A stretch of 64,000 nt of DNA, taken from Microbulbifer halophilus (lineage in GTDB: Bacteria > Pseudomonadota > Gammaproteobacteria > Pseudomonadales > Cellvibrionaceae). Positions 52,257-61,778 of the stretch are shown here, piece after piece. Below the pieces are notes generated by a model. It made no database searches and was not told where the DNA came from. It saw only the letters and a program-made list of their open reading frames with translations. The DNA lies in assembly GCF_026183675.1 (NCBI RefSeq), contig NZ_JAPIVK010000026.1:1-64000 (forward strand), written 5' to 3'. The stretch's first letter is position 1. Every line of letters starts with the position of its first letter. Position numbers and translations under genes: made by a program.

Positions 52257-54146
52257 TCAGGTACTCTCCGCCGGCTCGACAATCTCCAGCGCCAGTGGCA
52301 ACTGCTCCAGCAGGCGCCGGGCCCCGGCCGCCTGTGGGGCCTCCACCTCCAACCGCAACCGCAGGCTGCCGCCGGAAAGCACCACTTCCGCAGAGGCGTC
52401 GACACCGGCCTCCTGCAGCAGATCGCGAACGGCCGCCTGCGCCGCCATCCGCCGCAACTCCGGCTTGAAGATCTTGCCCACGGCGGTGAGCGGCATCTCC
52501 TCCAGCGGGAAGACCCGCTTGGGCACCGCGGCGCGCTCGCCGATCTGCGCCGCGGCGAACGCCAGCAGCGCGTCTTCGTCCACACTCCGGCCGGCGCGCG
52601 GCTGCACGAACACCACCGGCAGTTCGCCGGCACGGGTATCCGGCATGCCCACGGCCACCACTTCGGCAACCGCCCCGTGCCCGCGCAGCGGCTCCTCGAT
52701 GGTCAGCGGATCGATATTGTGGCCACCCCGGATGATCAGGTCCTTGGCGCGCCCGGTGATAAACAGGTACCCCCGCGCATCCAGGTAGCCGCAGTCACCG
52801 GTATCGAACCAGCGGCGGCCGGCCCGGTCTGTGTGCCAGACGCTGCGGTTGTCCTCCTCGTGCAGGTAGCCGGCAAACAGGTTGGGGCCGCTGATCAGGA
52901 TACTGCCCACCTGCCCGTCCGGCAGCGGCGAAACCTCACCGCCGGCGAGGCTCGCCACCTGCAGCCCGGTATAGGGTAACCGCAGCCCGACGCTGCCGGC
53001 GGGCGCGGCCTGCGCCTCCGGCGCCGGGGAACCGGCCGCGCGGGCAATCAGGCAACAGCTCTCGGTCATGCCGTAGCCCTCGACGATGGGCACATCGAAA
53101 CGCGCCCGGAAGCGCCGTTTCAGCCCCGGCGGCATGGGCGCGGCGCCGCAGCCCAGCTCCCACAGGCAGGACAGGTCCAGGCCCTCGGCATCGGCATCCA
53201 GCAGCAGCCCGAACAGGGTGGGGACCAGGGGCACCACATTGGCGCGGTGGGCGGCCACCAGGTGCCAGAAATTCTCGATCACCGCCGGTGTGCGGTAGCC
53301 GGCCGGCGTCAGTTGCACCACCCGGTTGCCTTTGATCAGGCTGGCCAGCCCCGCCACCATGTTGCCGTAGATATGGAACAGCGGCAGGCCGTTGAGCATC
53401 GTGTGGCGGGGCAACCCCGTGACCTGCTCGATCTGCTGCGCGATAAAGGCGAAATTGCGCTGGCTCAGGCGCGCGATCTTGGGCCTGCCGGTGGTGCCGC
53501 CGGTGTGGAAATAGGCGGCAATATCCGCGCCGTCGGGCATTCGCGCCAGGGGTTCCGGATTGCACTCCGCCATCAGGGCGCGGTAATCCAGCACTTCGAC
53601 CCGCGCCGGCACCCCGTCCGTTTCCGCGACCCCGCCCGGCGGCCCGATAACCAGCAGCTTTTCCAGCGCCGGACAGCGGGCCAGCAGCGACGGCACCCTG
53701 GCCCAGAGTTCCGGGGCCAATTGCGGCGCGCACACCGCCAGTATCCGCGCGCCTGTCTCGTTCAGGATACCGGCGAGATGCTCCACCTCCAGCATCGGAT
53801 TCAGCGGGTTGACGATACCGCCGCACTGGGCGGCAAAGCCGAGAATATGGGTCTCGGGAATCATCGGCAGCATCAGCGCCAGTACCTGGCCATCGGCAAA
53901 GCCGGCCCGCAGCAGTAACTGGCGCGCTTTCAGTACCTCTTCGAACAGTTGCCGGTAGGACAGGCACTGGGAAGCTTCGCCGGGCTCGCCGGTCCACAGC
54001 ATTTCCAGGGCGATATCGTCGGCGAAACGCTCTGCCGACGCCTGCAGCAACGCGGGAATATTCTGTTCCGGAAACCGCTCGTCGAGCGGGCGCTGTTCGT
54101 AGTGACGGATATCCTCGAGAGTGTATATTGAAGTCATCATCGCCAT
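52257..54146 (-). CDS. AMP-forming acyl-CoA synthetase
   Basis: A 629-residue adenylate-forming ligase that activates a carboxylic acid with ATP and CoA. Motifs are the P-loop-like FHTGGTTGRPKIARLS, VEGYGMTESCCLI, YLFITGRAKDLIIRGGHNI and the C-terminal lysine in MPLTAVGKIFKPELR. The start is one of three close ATGs (54146, 54140, 54137). It is convergent with the OmpW gene. Beside it on the same strand is a decayed amidohydrolase. Chain length is not readable from the sequence. Confidence 0.92.
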   Translation of the reverse strand: MAMMTSIYTLEDIRHYEQRPLDERFPEQNIPALLQASAERFADDIALEMLWTGEPGEASQCLSYRQLFEEVLKARQLLLRAGFADGQVLALMLPMIPETHILGFAAQCGGIVNPLNPMLEVEHLAGILNETGARILAVCAPQLAPELWARVPSLLARCPALEKLLVIGPPGGVAETDGVPARVEVLDYRALMAECNPEPLARMPDGADIAAYFHTGGTTGRPKIARLSQRNFAFIAQQIEQVTGLPRHTMLNGLPLFHIYGNMVAGLASLIKGNRVVQLTPAGYRTPAVIENFWHLVAAHRANVVPLVPTLFGLLLDADAEGLDLSCLWELGCGAAPMPPGLKRRFRARFDVPIVEGYGMTESCCLIARAAGSPAPEAQAAPAGSVGLRLPYTGLQVASLAGGEVSPLPDGQVGSILISGPNLFAGYLHEEDNRSVWHTDRAGRRWFDTGDCGYLDARGYLFITGRAKDLIIRGGHNIDPLTIEEPLRGHGAVAEVVAVGMPDTRAGELPVVFVQPRAGRSVDEDALLAFAAAQIGERAAVPKRVFPLEEMPLTAVGKIFKPELRRMAAQAAVRDLLQEAGVDASAEVVLSGGSLRLRLEVEAPQAAGARRLLEQLPLALEIVEPAEST

Positions 54147-54218
54147 CCGGTTTTATTCTTGTGGTGGCAATAAGTTGGCCCAGGCCCGGGGCCGGTGCCA
54201 TTACCTCTCAGGTAGCGG

Positions 54219-55103
54219 TCAGCGAGTGTAGAGCCGCTCGCCGGCCACCCAGGTTTCCAGCACGCGGGTGCGCCACAGGTCCTGCGGGTCGGCGGCAAAA
54301 ATATCCCGGTCCAGCAACAGAAAATCGGCCGCCTTGCCCGGCGCCAGGTTGCCGATTACCGTTTCCTGGTGGGCCGCGTAGGCGGCGTCCAGGGGGAAGC
54401 CTGCAGGGCCTCGGCCAGGCGCATTTTCTGCTCCTGTATCCAGCCGTCTGCGGGTTCTCCCTGCCTGCCGCGGCGTGGATTCCGATAAAGGGATTCACCG
54501 GCTTCTACCGGAAAATCGGAACCGGCGGCAATCCGCGTGCCCTGGTCCAGCAAGGTGCGCCAGGCGTAGGCCCCTGTGGCCGTGCTGGTTGCGGTACTCT
54601 TCCAGCATTGCGGCACCGCGGCTGCCCAGGGCGCCGTCGATACGCCGCAGCCACACCGGCCGGGCAATCCAATCTCCAGCGCGTCCAGGCCGGCTCCCGC
54701 AGACCAGCGCTTGCCGGACCAGAACACCGGGTTCCAGCCGCGACCGGTGATCCAGCTATTCGACGGGCAGCTGGCAGAAAATTCATCCACTACCTTCAGG
54801 ATCTCGTCGAAGATTTTGTCGCGCAGGTCGATTTCATTCCGCAGAAAACCCAGTGCGCTCATATGGCCCTGGGCGTCGATCCGGCGGGCATTCTCATAGC
54901 GCGCCGAAGTTGCCCGGCCTCGCCCAGCGCCAACACTCTGCCCTGTTCAAATACGATCGCCGAAAAGCGTTCCACTTCGGCGCAGGGCGCATCGCTGTCG
55001 ACGATATGGGCTCCGCAAATATTGTGCAGCGTGTCTCGCAGACGGCATTGAATGGCAGCAACAGGGCCGCGAACAGCAGGCCCGACAACGGCGGGATACG
55101 CAT
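54219..55103 (-). pseudogene. Degraded amidohydrolase (YtcJ-like)
   Basis: The remains of a family amidohydrolase can be read across several frames on the minus strand. It has a signal-peptide start (MRIPPLSGLLFAALLLPF), then in another frame HIVDSDAPCAEVERFSAIVF, then SALGFLRNEIDLRDKIFDE, LDQGTRIAAGSDFPVEAGES, and finally the intact C-terminus GKAADFLLLDRDIFAADPQD...WVAGERLYTR with TGA. Total length is about 885 bases, roughly half a normal gene, so there are internal deletions including the metal-binding HxH region, as well as frameshifts. It cannot make an active enzyme. Confidence 0.82.
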
Positions 55104-55563
55104 GGAATCACCGTCTTATTCTGTTCGTGTTATCCATTAAAACGCGAGTGCCAGCACTGTGCCAAGCATTCAACACCAGCTCCCCGTCCGACTGGCCATC
55201 CAACTGGATTGGTACGACAAAGTCGCCCGACCTGATCATCCGCAATAGATAGTCAGGGATGTCCGTTTCGTGCGGTACAACCTTGCGCGGTACTCTGTAA
55301 ATGGGTATCTTGAAGAAGACTCATAAAAATATGGGCCGATTTTTGCATAGTCGATAGGATATCGCGACCAAAACAAGGAAAGTTATTACCTCCCTATTCT
55401 CATTCAATCAACCTCAGATTTCATTCGGTGAAGCGCCCTGTGCGGCTTTCACATCATTAAATTCGGGTAGCCCGCAACGGGACCCGTTCAGGTTCTGTAC
55501 CGGACGTTTTATCCGGCCGGTATACAGTGCCCACGGACATAGTAAAAATAAAAGGAGCTCATC
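55104..55563. other. Upstream region of the third TonB receptor
   Basis: 460 bases, AT-richer than the flanking genes, with only short unconvincing open frames. It is probably promoter DNA plus the lost 5' flank of the pseudogene. AAAGGAGC at about 55551 is the receptor's ribosome binding site. Confidence 0.45.
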
Positions 55564-57819
55564 ATGACTTCACCATTCAAAACCGGTATTTCATCGATTG
55601 CCAGACCGCGTTTACTGCCGCTGGTTATCGCCCTGGCCAGCGCCACCGCCGCCCAGGCCGATCAGCAATCGGTCATTGAAGAGGTCACCGTTACCGCACA
55701 AAAACGCCAGCAGTCGATGCAGGATGTATCGGTTGCCGTGAGTGCATTTTCCGGCGACGCCATCGAGAAAATGGGTTTCGAGGAAGGGTTGGATATTACC
55801 CAGCAGGTACCCAACATGAACTTCTTCGCCATTTTCGGTGAAGCTTCCAGTCCGTCCGTCAGCCTGCGCGGTATCAGCCTGGTGAACTTCTCCGACTCCT
55901 GGGAATCCCCCGTTGCCATCTACGTGGACGACGTCTACCGCGGCAACCCTGCCGGCTCCGCAATCCAGCTTTTCGACCTGGAGCGGGTGGAAGTGCTGCG
56001 CGGCCCCCAGGGCACGCTCTACGGCCGCAATACCACCGGTGGCCTGGTGCACTATGTCTCGCGCAAGCCCACCGACGATTTCGAGGCCAGCGCCAGTGCC
56101 AGTTACGGCAGCTATTCGGAGCGCATCGTCGAGGGCATGGTGAGTGGCCCCATCAGTGACGGCGTGCGCGGGCGCGTTGCGGTCAAGAGCACCGTTAACG
56201 ACGGCTGGCAGACCAACACGTTTAACGGTGAGAAGCTGAACGATACCGACAGCTTCGGCTACCGCACCCAACTGGAATTCGACCTGGCCGACAGCGGCAG
56301 CCTGCTGCTGAATGTGCATGGCAGCGAGGCCGACCAGAGTACTGTCGGCTTTGCTCATATGGGTTACAAGGAAGCCCCCGATCCCGATGCGGCGACCTGC
56401 TCGGTGCCGGATATCCAGAGCGGTAAGTGTTATGCCAGCTCGGGCTTTGAAGGCATGTCCGGAGAAGATGCCGTGAACGGCAAGTACGACCCGGAGCATG
56501 TGGCCAGTGGCGCCACTGGCGGCCTCGGCACCACAATCGATACATTCGGTAGTTCCGCAACGCTGAATTGGGATTTCGAGAATTTCAGCCTGACCTCAAT
56601 CACTGCCTATGAGGAGTTGGACAAATTCATGCAGGATGACGGCGACGGCACACCCGTGGTCTACTTCGATGAACAATACTCCGTGGACGCCGAGCAGTAC
56701 ACCCAGGAAATCCGGTTAAACGGCAGCACCGACAACGTCACCTGGGTGACCGGCTTTTACTACTACAAGGACGACCGCGGCCTGTTTACCGAAGCGCCCA
56801 CTACTGCCGACTGGGGCGAAAATGAAGAGGACCTCTGGCACCGCGAACGGGTAACGCTGGACAGCACATCCTGGGCCCTGTTCGGGCAAACGGAGTACGA
56901 CCTGAATCCGGAGCTGACACTGGTAACAGGCCTGCGCTACACGGAAGAAGATCGCGACTTCTCCCAGGATGTCGGCCCCTCGTTCTACACCGAGGCTGTA
57001 GACGTACCCCATCACAACCTTTCCGACAGCGCCACTACCGGCCGTATCGGTCTCGACTGGCGCCCGGATGAAATAACCCTCGCCTACGCCAGCTTTTCCA
57101 CCGGTTTCAAGAGCGGCGGCTATTCCGGCAGTTACAACCGCAACCTGGAAGCCACCCTGCCGGTGGACGCCGAAACCATTTCCAACTTCGAGCTCGGCGT
57201 AAAGACCACGCTCGCCGACCGCTTCCGCGTCAATGCCGCCGCCTTCCGTTACACAGTAGAAGGCTTCCAGGCACAGCGTTTTATCAGCGTTGAAGGTGGC
57301 AGCGAGATTGTAAACGCTGGCGACGTCACCGGTACCGGCGCCGAGGTGGAAATAACTGCACCTTTTACCGAAAGTTTCGAGATAATCGGCGGCGCGGGCT
57401 GGCTGGATACCGAATTCGACTCCCAACTGAATTTCGGGGTCGCGGGTGACGACTACCTACTGGATGGCAACGAGCTTCCCTCTGCACCGGGCCTCACCTG
57501 GAACCTGGTGGCCCGCTACTATCAGAGCCTGGAAGAGGCCGGCGAACTGGTGTTCCAGATGGATTACACTTGGCAGGATGACCACTACCTGCAGGTAGAG
57601 AACGACCCCTACTCTCACCACGACGCCTACGGCCTGGCCAACGCCAGTGTCAGCTGGCACTCACCCTCGGACAGCTACAGCATCGAAGGTTTCGTGCGCA
57701 ACCTGGCCGACGAGGAATACTTCACCTACCAGAACACTCTCGGTAACGACAACCACTGGGGCTACGGCGTCTGGGGCCAGCCGCGCACCACCGGCCTGCG
57801 CTTCAACTGGAAAATGTAG
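55564..57819 (+). CDS. TonB-dependent receptor 3
   Basis: A 751-residue receptor with signal peptide ending ATAAQA, TonB-box-like IEEVTVTAQKRQQSMQDV, plug with LRGISLVNF, VYRGNPAGSAIQLFDLERVE and VLRGPQGTLYGRNTTGG, and a barrel ending GLRFNWKM. The plug resembles receptors for siderophores and small hydrophobic compounds in sphingomonads and Cellvibrio-type bacteria. It precedes an AraC regulator and follows a dead amidohydrolase and an acyl-CoA ligase, which suggests a catabolic uptake locus. Confidence 0.92.
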   Translation: MTSPFKTGISSIARPRLLPLVIALASATAAQADQQSVIEEVTVTAQKRQQSMQDVSVAVSAFSGDAIEKMGFEEGLDITQQVPNMNFFAIFGEASSPSVSLRGISLVNFSDSWESPVAIYVDDVYRGNPAGSAIQLFDLERVEVLRGPQGTLYGRNTTGGLVHYVSRKPTDDFEASASASYGSYSERIVEGMVSGPISDGVRGRVAVKSTVNDGWQTNTFNGEKLNDTDSFGYRTQLEFDLADSGSLLLNVHGSEADQSTVGFAHMGYKEAPDPDAATCSVPDIQSGKCYASSGFEGMSGEDAVNGKYDPEHVASGATGGLGTTIDTFGSSATLNWDFENFSLTSITAYEELDKFMQDDGDGTPVVYFDEQYSVDAEQYTQEIRLNGSTDNVTWVTGFYYYKDDRGLFTEAPTTADWGENEEDLWHRERVTLDSTSWALFGQTEYDLNPELTLVTGLRYTEEDRDFSQDVGPSFYTEAVDVPHHNLSDSATTGRIGLDWRPDEITLAYASFSTGFKSGGYSGSYNRNLEATLPVDAETISNFELGVKTTLADRFRVNAAAFRYTVEGFQAQRFISVEGGSEIVNAGDVTGTGAEVEITAPFTESFEIIGGAGWLDTEFDSQLNFGVAGDDYLLDGNELPSAPGLTWNLVARYYQSLEEAGELVFQMDYTWQDDHYLQVENDPYSHHDAYGLANASVSWHSPSDSYSIEGFVRNLADEEYFTYQNTLGNDNHWGYGVWGQPRTTGLRFNWKM

Positions 57820-58450
57820 CCAGCGCGGCGCAAGCCGCGCAACGATTCCGAAAACCACCTCCACTCAATCTTCAGGCGCCTCATTCGAGGCGCCTTTTTT
57901 AATCCCCCCCTCAGTTCAGTAAAAATAGAAACCTACCGAAACCGCAACTCTGCACACCCCTAAGTTCCACAAAAACCAGAATATAGAATTAAACTCCAGA
58001 ATAACTCTTTATACAGAAAATCTATCCCCTAAAACTCGACAAGCTACAACCGCATCCCCTGCAGCCATGTCATCAACTATCAAATTTCTGTCCCAAATTA
58101 ACGAGATCAAAGCAGGCTCGGTTATTACCTTATAACCACGCCCAATAATATCTTCGACCCAGTGGTCGAACATACTGAATCGGTGAGCTCACAGGAAACA
58201 GAAAAACAATACCCGGAGAAGAGGTTGGTACAGGACTCCCACAGGAAGCCGGACCCACGGGCTGGCCGGTGTCGGAGCCAATCACCGCACGCTATTGTAG
58301 GCCTGCAGCAGGCGACCTTTCCCGAATCTGTTTCCCCGGCTGACTGAGCGATCTTTATCGGCACAAAGAAGTACCGGCCAACAGAACGGCGTCCGGCCGG
58401 CTTGTGCCATGCCCTGCAAAATACACAGGGCGGAGTTGGAATACGATAAT
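57820..58450. other. AT-rich intergenic region
   Basis: 631 bases between receptor 3 and the AraC gene. The first part holds the receptor's terminator; from 57900 to 58150 it is markedly AT-rich (AAAAATAGAAACC, TATAGAATTAAAC). I see no gene, tRNA or known RNA. Open frames on both strands lack ribosome binding sites and known motifs. Confidence 0.5.
57874..57900 (+). terminator. Intrinsic terminator after TonB receptor 3
   Basis: AGGCGCCTC-ATTC-GAGGCGCCTTTTTT: a 9-bp stem and six T's, 55 bases past the stop. Confidence 0.93.
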
Positions 58451-59497
58451 ATGACACTGCTGATCAGAACCACTTCCTTGACGGGGTTCCGCGAACTGGT
58501 AACCCGGCTGGAAGGCGATGCAGACAGCCTGCTGCGCCGCTTTCACATCGACCCGGCCAAAATCATTGAGCTGGAGGGGGTGATCCCCTATCGCACCAAG
58601 ATCGACCTGATCGAAGAGGCGGCCAGGGAACTGAGCTGCCCCGATTTTGGCCTGCGCCTGGGGCAGGAACAGGACCTGATGGTAATGGGTCCCATCGCCG
58701 CTGTTGCCCTGAACGCCCCCACCGTGGGCGAAGCGATGGACAATATCATCCGCTACGCACACTACCATTCCCCGGGCATTCACCTGCGAATGGAACAGGA
58801 TAACCAACCGGACCAGATCTACCTGAAACTGGAACTGGACAAGAATCTGCCCTATCGACAACAGAGTGTGGAGCACGCCCTGGGTCAGGCCCACAGTGCG
58901 CTGAAGATGCTGTACGGCACTGACTTCCACCCGCGGGCCGTACTGATGCGGCCGGAAGCAGCACTGGAGCACGACCGCTACCAGGAGTATTTCGGGGCGC
59001 CGGTTTATTTTGGCCGCGATTGCGACGCACTGGTACTGAATGCAGAAGAGCTGGAAAAGAAAATCGACCGGAACAATCCGGCCCTGCACGAGCTCCTGGG
59101 CGAGTACATCAACAGCGCCCTGCTGGATGAGCCGCTGGACTTGGCCCACCAGGTAAAGCAACTGGTCCATCACCTGTTGCCGGCACAGCGCTGCAACCTG
59201 CAGGCGGTGTCCCGGCATCTGGGGCTGCACAAACGCACCCTGCAACGCCGGCTGGCGGAGCTGGAGATCGTGTTCGAGGAGCTGGTGGACAATATTCGCC
59301 GCGAGCGCGCCGACAACTATCTGTCACTACCCCATATGCCCATGACCCAGATTGCGGGGCTGATCGGCTACCGGGAACAGAGCTCGTTCAACCGCGCCTG
59401 CCGGCGCTGGTACGGCACCACGCCGCTGAAACGGCGCCAGGCGCTACAACAGTCCGCGCTGCTGGAAGGCGAACCGACGGGCGAAACGGCGACCTGA
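58451..59497 (+). CDS. AraC-family transcriptional regulator
   Basis: A 348-residue regulator. Residues 15-200 match the ligand-binding domain common to the OruR/ArgR-like AraC subgroup (LGQAHSALKMLYG, FGAPVYFGRDCDALVL). The C-terminal pair of helix-turn-helices is at about 250-335, with AVSRHLGLHKRTLQRRL and MTQIAGLIGYREQSSFNRA followed by RWYGTTPLKRR. I start it at MTLLIRTTSL at 58451. It probably controls the receptor gene just upstream and perhaps the acyl-CoA ligase; the effector is unknown. Confidence 0.93.
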   Translation: MTLLIRTTSLTGFRELVTRLEGDADSLLRRFHIDPAKIIELEGVIPYRTKIDLIEEAARELSCPDFGLRLGQEQDLMVMGPIAAVALNAPTVGEAMDNIIRYAHYHSPGIHLRMEQDNQPDQIYLKLELDKNLPYRQQSVEHALGQAHSALKMLYGTDFHPRAVLMRPEAALEHDRYQEYFGAPVYFGRDCDALVLNAEELEKKIDRNNPALHELLGEYINSALLDEPLDLAHQVKQLVHHLLPAQRCNLQAVSRHLGLHKRTLQRRLAELEIVFEELVDNIRRERADNYLSLPHMPMTQIAGLIGYREQSSFNRACRRWYGTTPLKRRQALQQSALLEGEPTGETAT

Positions 59498-59510
59498 ACC
59501 GGACCGCCAG

Positions 59511-60149
59511 TTACCACTCAACGCCCTTCCGCGCCGCAATACCGTCGTCAAAAGCGTGTTTCAGTGCGCGCATCTCGGTAACGGTATCCGCCGCATCCTT
59601 CAGGTACTGCCTGGCCCCGCGGCCGGTGATCACCACCGACTGCCCTGGCGGCCGCTGCGACAGGGCTTCGAGCACCTCGTCCCTGTCGAGCCAGTGGTAA
59701 TTGAGCGCGTAGGTGAGCTCGTCCAGCACCACCAGATAGACGCTGTCGTCGCGCAGGGCCGCCAGCGCCCTGTCCCAGAGCGCGCGGGCGGCCGCCCTGT
59801 CCGCCTCGAAGTCCTGGGTCTCCCAGGTAAAATCGGTCCCCATCTCGTGCCACTGCAGCGGGAACTGCTCCGGTGGCAACCGGCCCAACAGGTTCTTCTC
59901 GCCGCACTCCCAGGCGCCCTTGATGAATTGCGCCACCACCACCCGGTAGCCGTACCCCAGCGCGCGGGCGGCCGTCCCCACGGCGGCGGTGGTCTTGCCC
60001 TTGCCGTCGCCGGTGTAGAGCACCACCACACCGCGCTCCTCCAGCGCTTTCGCCACGCCGGCGTCGACAATTTCCTTGCGCACCTGCATGCGCTTCTTGT
60101 GGCGTTCCGCCCTGTCTTCCGGTCTACTCACTGATGAACCTGTATCCAA
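59511..60149 (-). CDS. cobO: Cob(I)yrinic acid a,c-diamide adenosyltransferase
   Basis: A 212-residue ATP:corrinoid adenosyltransferase (CobA/BtuR type) that makes adenosylcobalamin. The P-loop is VVLYTGDGKGKTTAAVG (about residues 42-58). VVAQFIKGAWECGE and VLDELTYALNYHWLD fit the family. It is convergent with the AraC gene and lies in the same region as btuB, so scavenged B12 can be imported and activated. I did not see a cobalamin riboswitch in its own short upstream region. Confidence 0.95.
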   Translation of the reverse strand: MDTGSSVSRPEDRAERHKKRMQVRKEIVDAGVAKALEERGVVVLYTGDGKGKTTAAVGTAARALGYGYRVVVAQFIKGAWECGEKNLLGRLPPEQFPLQWHEMGTDFTWETQDFEADRAAARALWDRALAALRDDSVYLVVLDELTYALNYHWLDRDEVLEALSQRPPGQSVVITGRGARQYLKDAADTVTEMRALKHAFDDGIAARKGVEW

Positions 60150-60171
60150 TTCCGCTTAAACTCGGGGAGAT

Positions 60172-60327
60172 GTCTCAATAACTCCAGTTTCGGGGTCGGA
60201 AATGCCTGCCGATGGCACAAGCCGAAATCGCCCCGATGCCTGAATCGATAACTCAAGTTTCGGAGTTCGTGGTGCCTGCGGGCGGCACCCCGCTCCAGCT
60301 CCCTGAACTGAACCCCGAAACTTGAGT
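60172..60327. repeat. Tandem and inverted ATAACTC-AGTTTCGG repeats
   Basis: Two imperfect direct copies begin at 60177 and 60248. Each reads ATAACTC, AGTTTCGG, then after a spacer TGCCTGC and GGCAC. An inverted copy of the first part lies at 60315-60327. ACTCAAGTTTCGG (60251-60263) and CCGAAACTTGAGT (60315-60327) are perfect 13-bp inverted repeats around 51 bases. The block lies in the divergent gap between cobO and the TPR protein gene and could be regulatory or a small repeat element. Confidence 0.6.
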
Positions 60328-60340
60328 CAATAACAACCCG

Positions 60341-61678
60341 ATGGACATTGCCGTGCGCCTACTCCTGTCGAGCCTGCTACTGATTGCCTCCGCCACCTGC
60401 GCCGCGCAGTATGCGACGTCGGCCATCTCCCTGCGCGACAGGGATTCCCCCCCCACCGCCTATGGCCTGGAGATTGTGCGCGCCGAACGCTGGCAGCCGG
60501 ACGAAAGCCCCGCCGCCGGGCCGGCAGACACCGACAACCGCCTGGCAATCGACAGCATCGCCAACTACCGGGCGCGGATCAAGGCGATGGAGATCGAGCA
60601 GGGCCCCTACGCCACCGGCCTGCCGGAAGCCCTCACCGGCCTGGCCCACAACTACCGGGAGATCGGCGACTTCGACGGCGCCGTCCGCAGTTTCAAACGC
60701 GCCGTCCACCTCACCCGCATCGAGCGCGGTCCCTACTCCCGGGATCAACTCCCCCTGCTGGAAAGCCTGCGCGAATCCCTGTTCGCCGCCGACAGACTGC
60801 GGGAACTGGACGGCCTGCAGGAGTATATCTATCGGGTCCACCGGGAAGTGCTGGAGCCCGGCGACCCCGAGCTGCACGCCGCCACCCGGGACTATATCGC
60901 CTGGCACCGCTCCGCCTACCTGCGGGAGCTGGGCAATGAAGAGGAGCGGCTGCAGACACTGGACAAACTGTTTGAAAGCCGGCTGTCCGACCTCCGGCAG
61001 CGCGACGCGCCGCCGCACAGCCTGCTGGAACCGCTGACCGATTCCCTGAAGCTGACCTACCTGCTCGGCGATATGTCCGCCGAACGACTGGATGCATTCA
61101 GCGTCCAGTTCGGCCGTTCGCCCCTGCTCCCCCACCCCGCCATGTACGCCTCTGCGGCTGGCGAATCGCCGCGGCAACGCCTGCGACAGATCAACTACCG
61201 CAAGGGCCTGCGCCTGGCCGGGGAACTTGCCGAAGCCGCCGGGGAAGACCCGGAAACGCACGCCCGCGCCCTGGTCGCCAGGGGCGACTGGTACCGCTGG
61301 CACAACAAGCGCCACAGCGCCCGCCGCAGCTACCGCGAAGCCTATGCCGCGCTCGGCGGCAGCGAGGCGGGGGAAGCCCTGCGCCGGGAACTCTTCGCCA
61401 GCCCCACCGAACTGCCCGCCAACCGAGTCTACCGACCCGATATCCAGTTGGAAAAACGCGAGCCCCGCGGCCGCGCCAGGGTCCGCTATACGGTCAGCCG
61501 CAACGGCCATCCGAAGGACCTGGAAATACTGGAGATGACCCCGGAAGAAGACCGCGGGGCGCGCATCGTCCTCACGCGACTACTGCACGCCATGGCGTTC
61601 CGCCCGCGGCTGGAAGACGGCGAGCCGGTGAAGACCGAGAGCGTAGAGCGGGAGTATGTCTTCTTCGACGAACGCTGA
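60341..61678 (+). CDS. Exported TPR protein with TonB-C-like domain
   Basis: A 445-residue protein with signal peptide (MDIAVRLLLSSLLLIASATCA). Residues 65-110 are a TPR-like helical repeat (ALTGLAHNYREIGDFDGAVR), and helical pairs continue to about 370. The last 75 residues (ARVRYTVSRNGHPKDLEILE ... AMAFRPRLEDGEPVKTESVE) match the fold pattern of the TonB C-terminal domain. It lacks the inner-membrane anchor and proline-rich linker of true TonB, so it is not a standard energy transducer. It lies divergent to cobO and convergent with btuB. An accessory role in B12 uptake is possible but unproven. Confidence 0.75.
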   Translation: MDIAVRLLLSSLLLIASATCAAQYATSAISLRDRDSPPTAYGLEIVRAERWQPDESPAAGPADTDNRLAIDSIANYRARIKAMEIEQGPYATGLPEALTGLAHNYREIGDFDGAVRSFKRAVHLTRIERGPYSRDQLPLLESLRESLFAADRLRELDGLQEYIYRVHREVLEPGDPELHAATRDYIAWHRSAYLRELGNEEERLQTLDKLFESRLSDLRQRDAPPHSLLEPLTDSLKLTYLLGDMSAERLDAFSVQFGRSPLLPHPAMYASAAGESPRQRLRQINYRKGLRLAGELAEAAGEDPETHARALVARGDWYRWHNKRHSARRSYREAYAALGGSEAGEALRRELFASPTELPANRVYRPDIQLEKREPRGRARVRYTVSRNGHPKDLEILEMTPEEDRGARIVLTRLLHAMAFRPRLEDGEPVKTESVEREYVFFDER

Positions 61679-61778
61679 CGGCCGGGGACCCTCCCATGGA
61701 TTGCAGTCCCCGGCGGTGCGCGCGGCGCACCCTACCCCTCTCGACCCGGCGCCATTCGCCCGAGGTCCGAGTCCGGGG

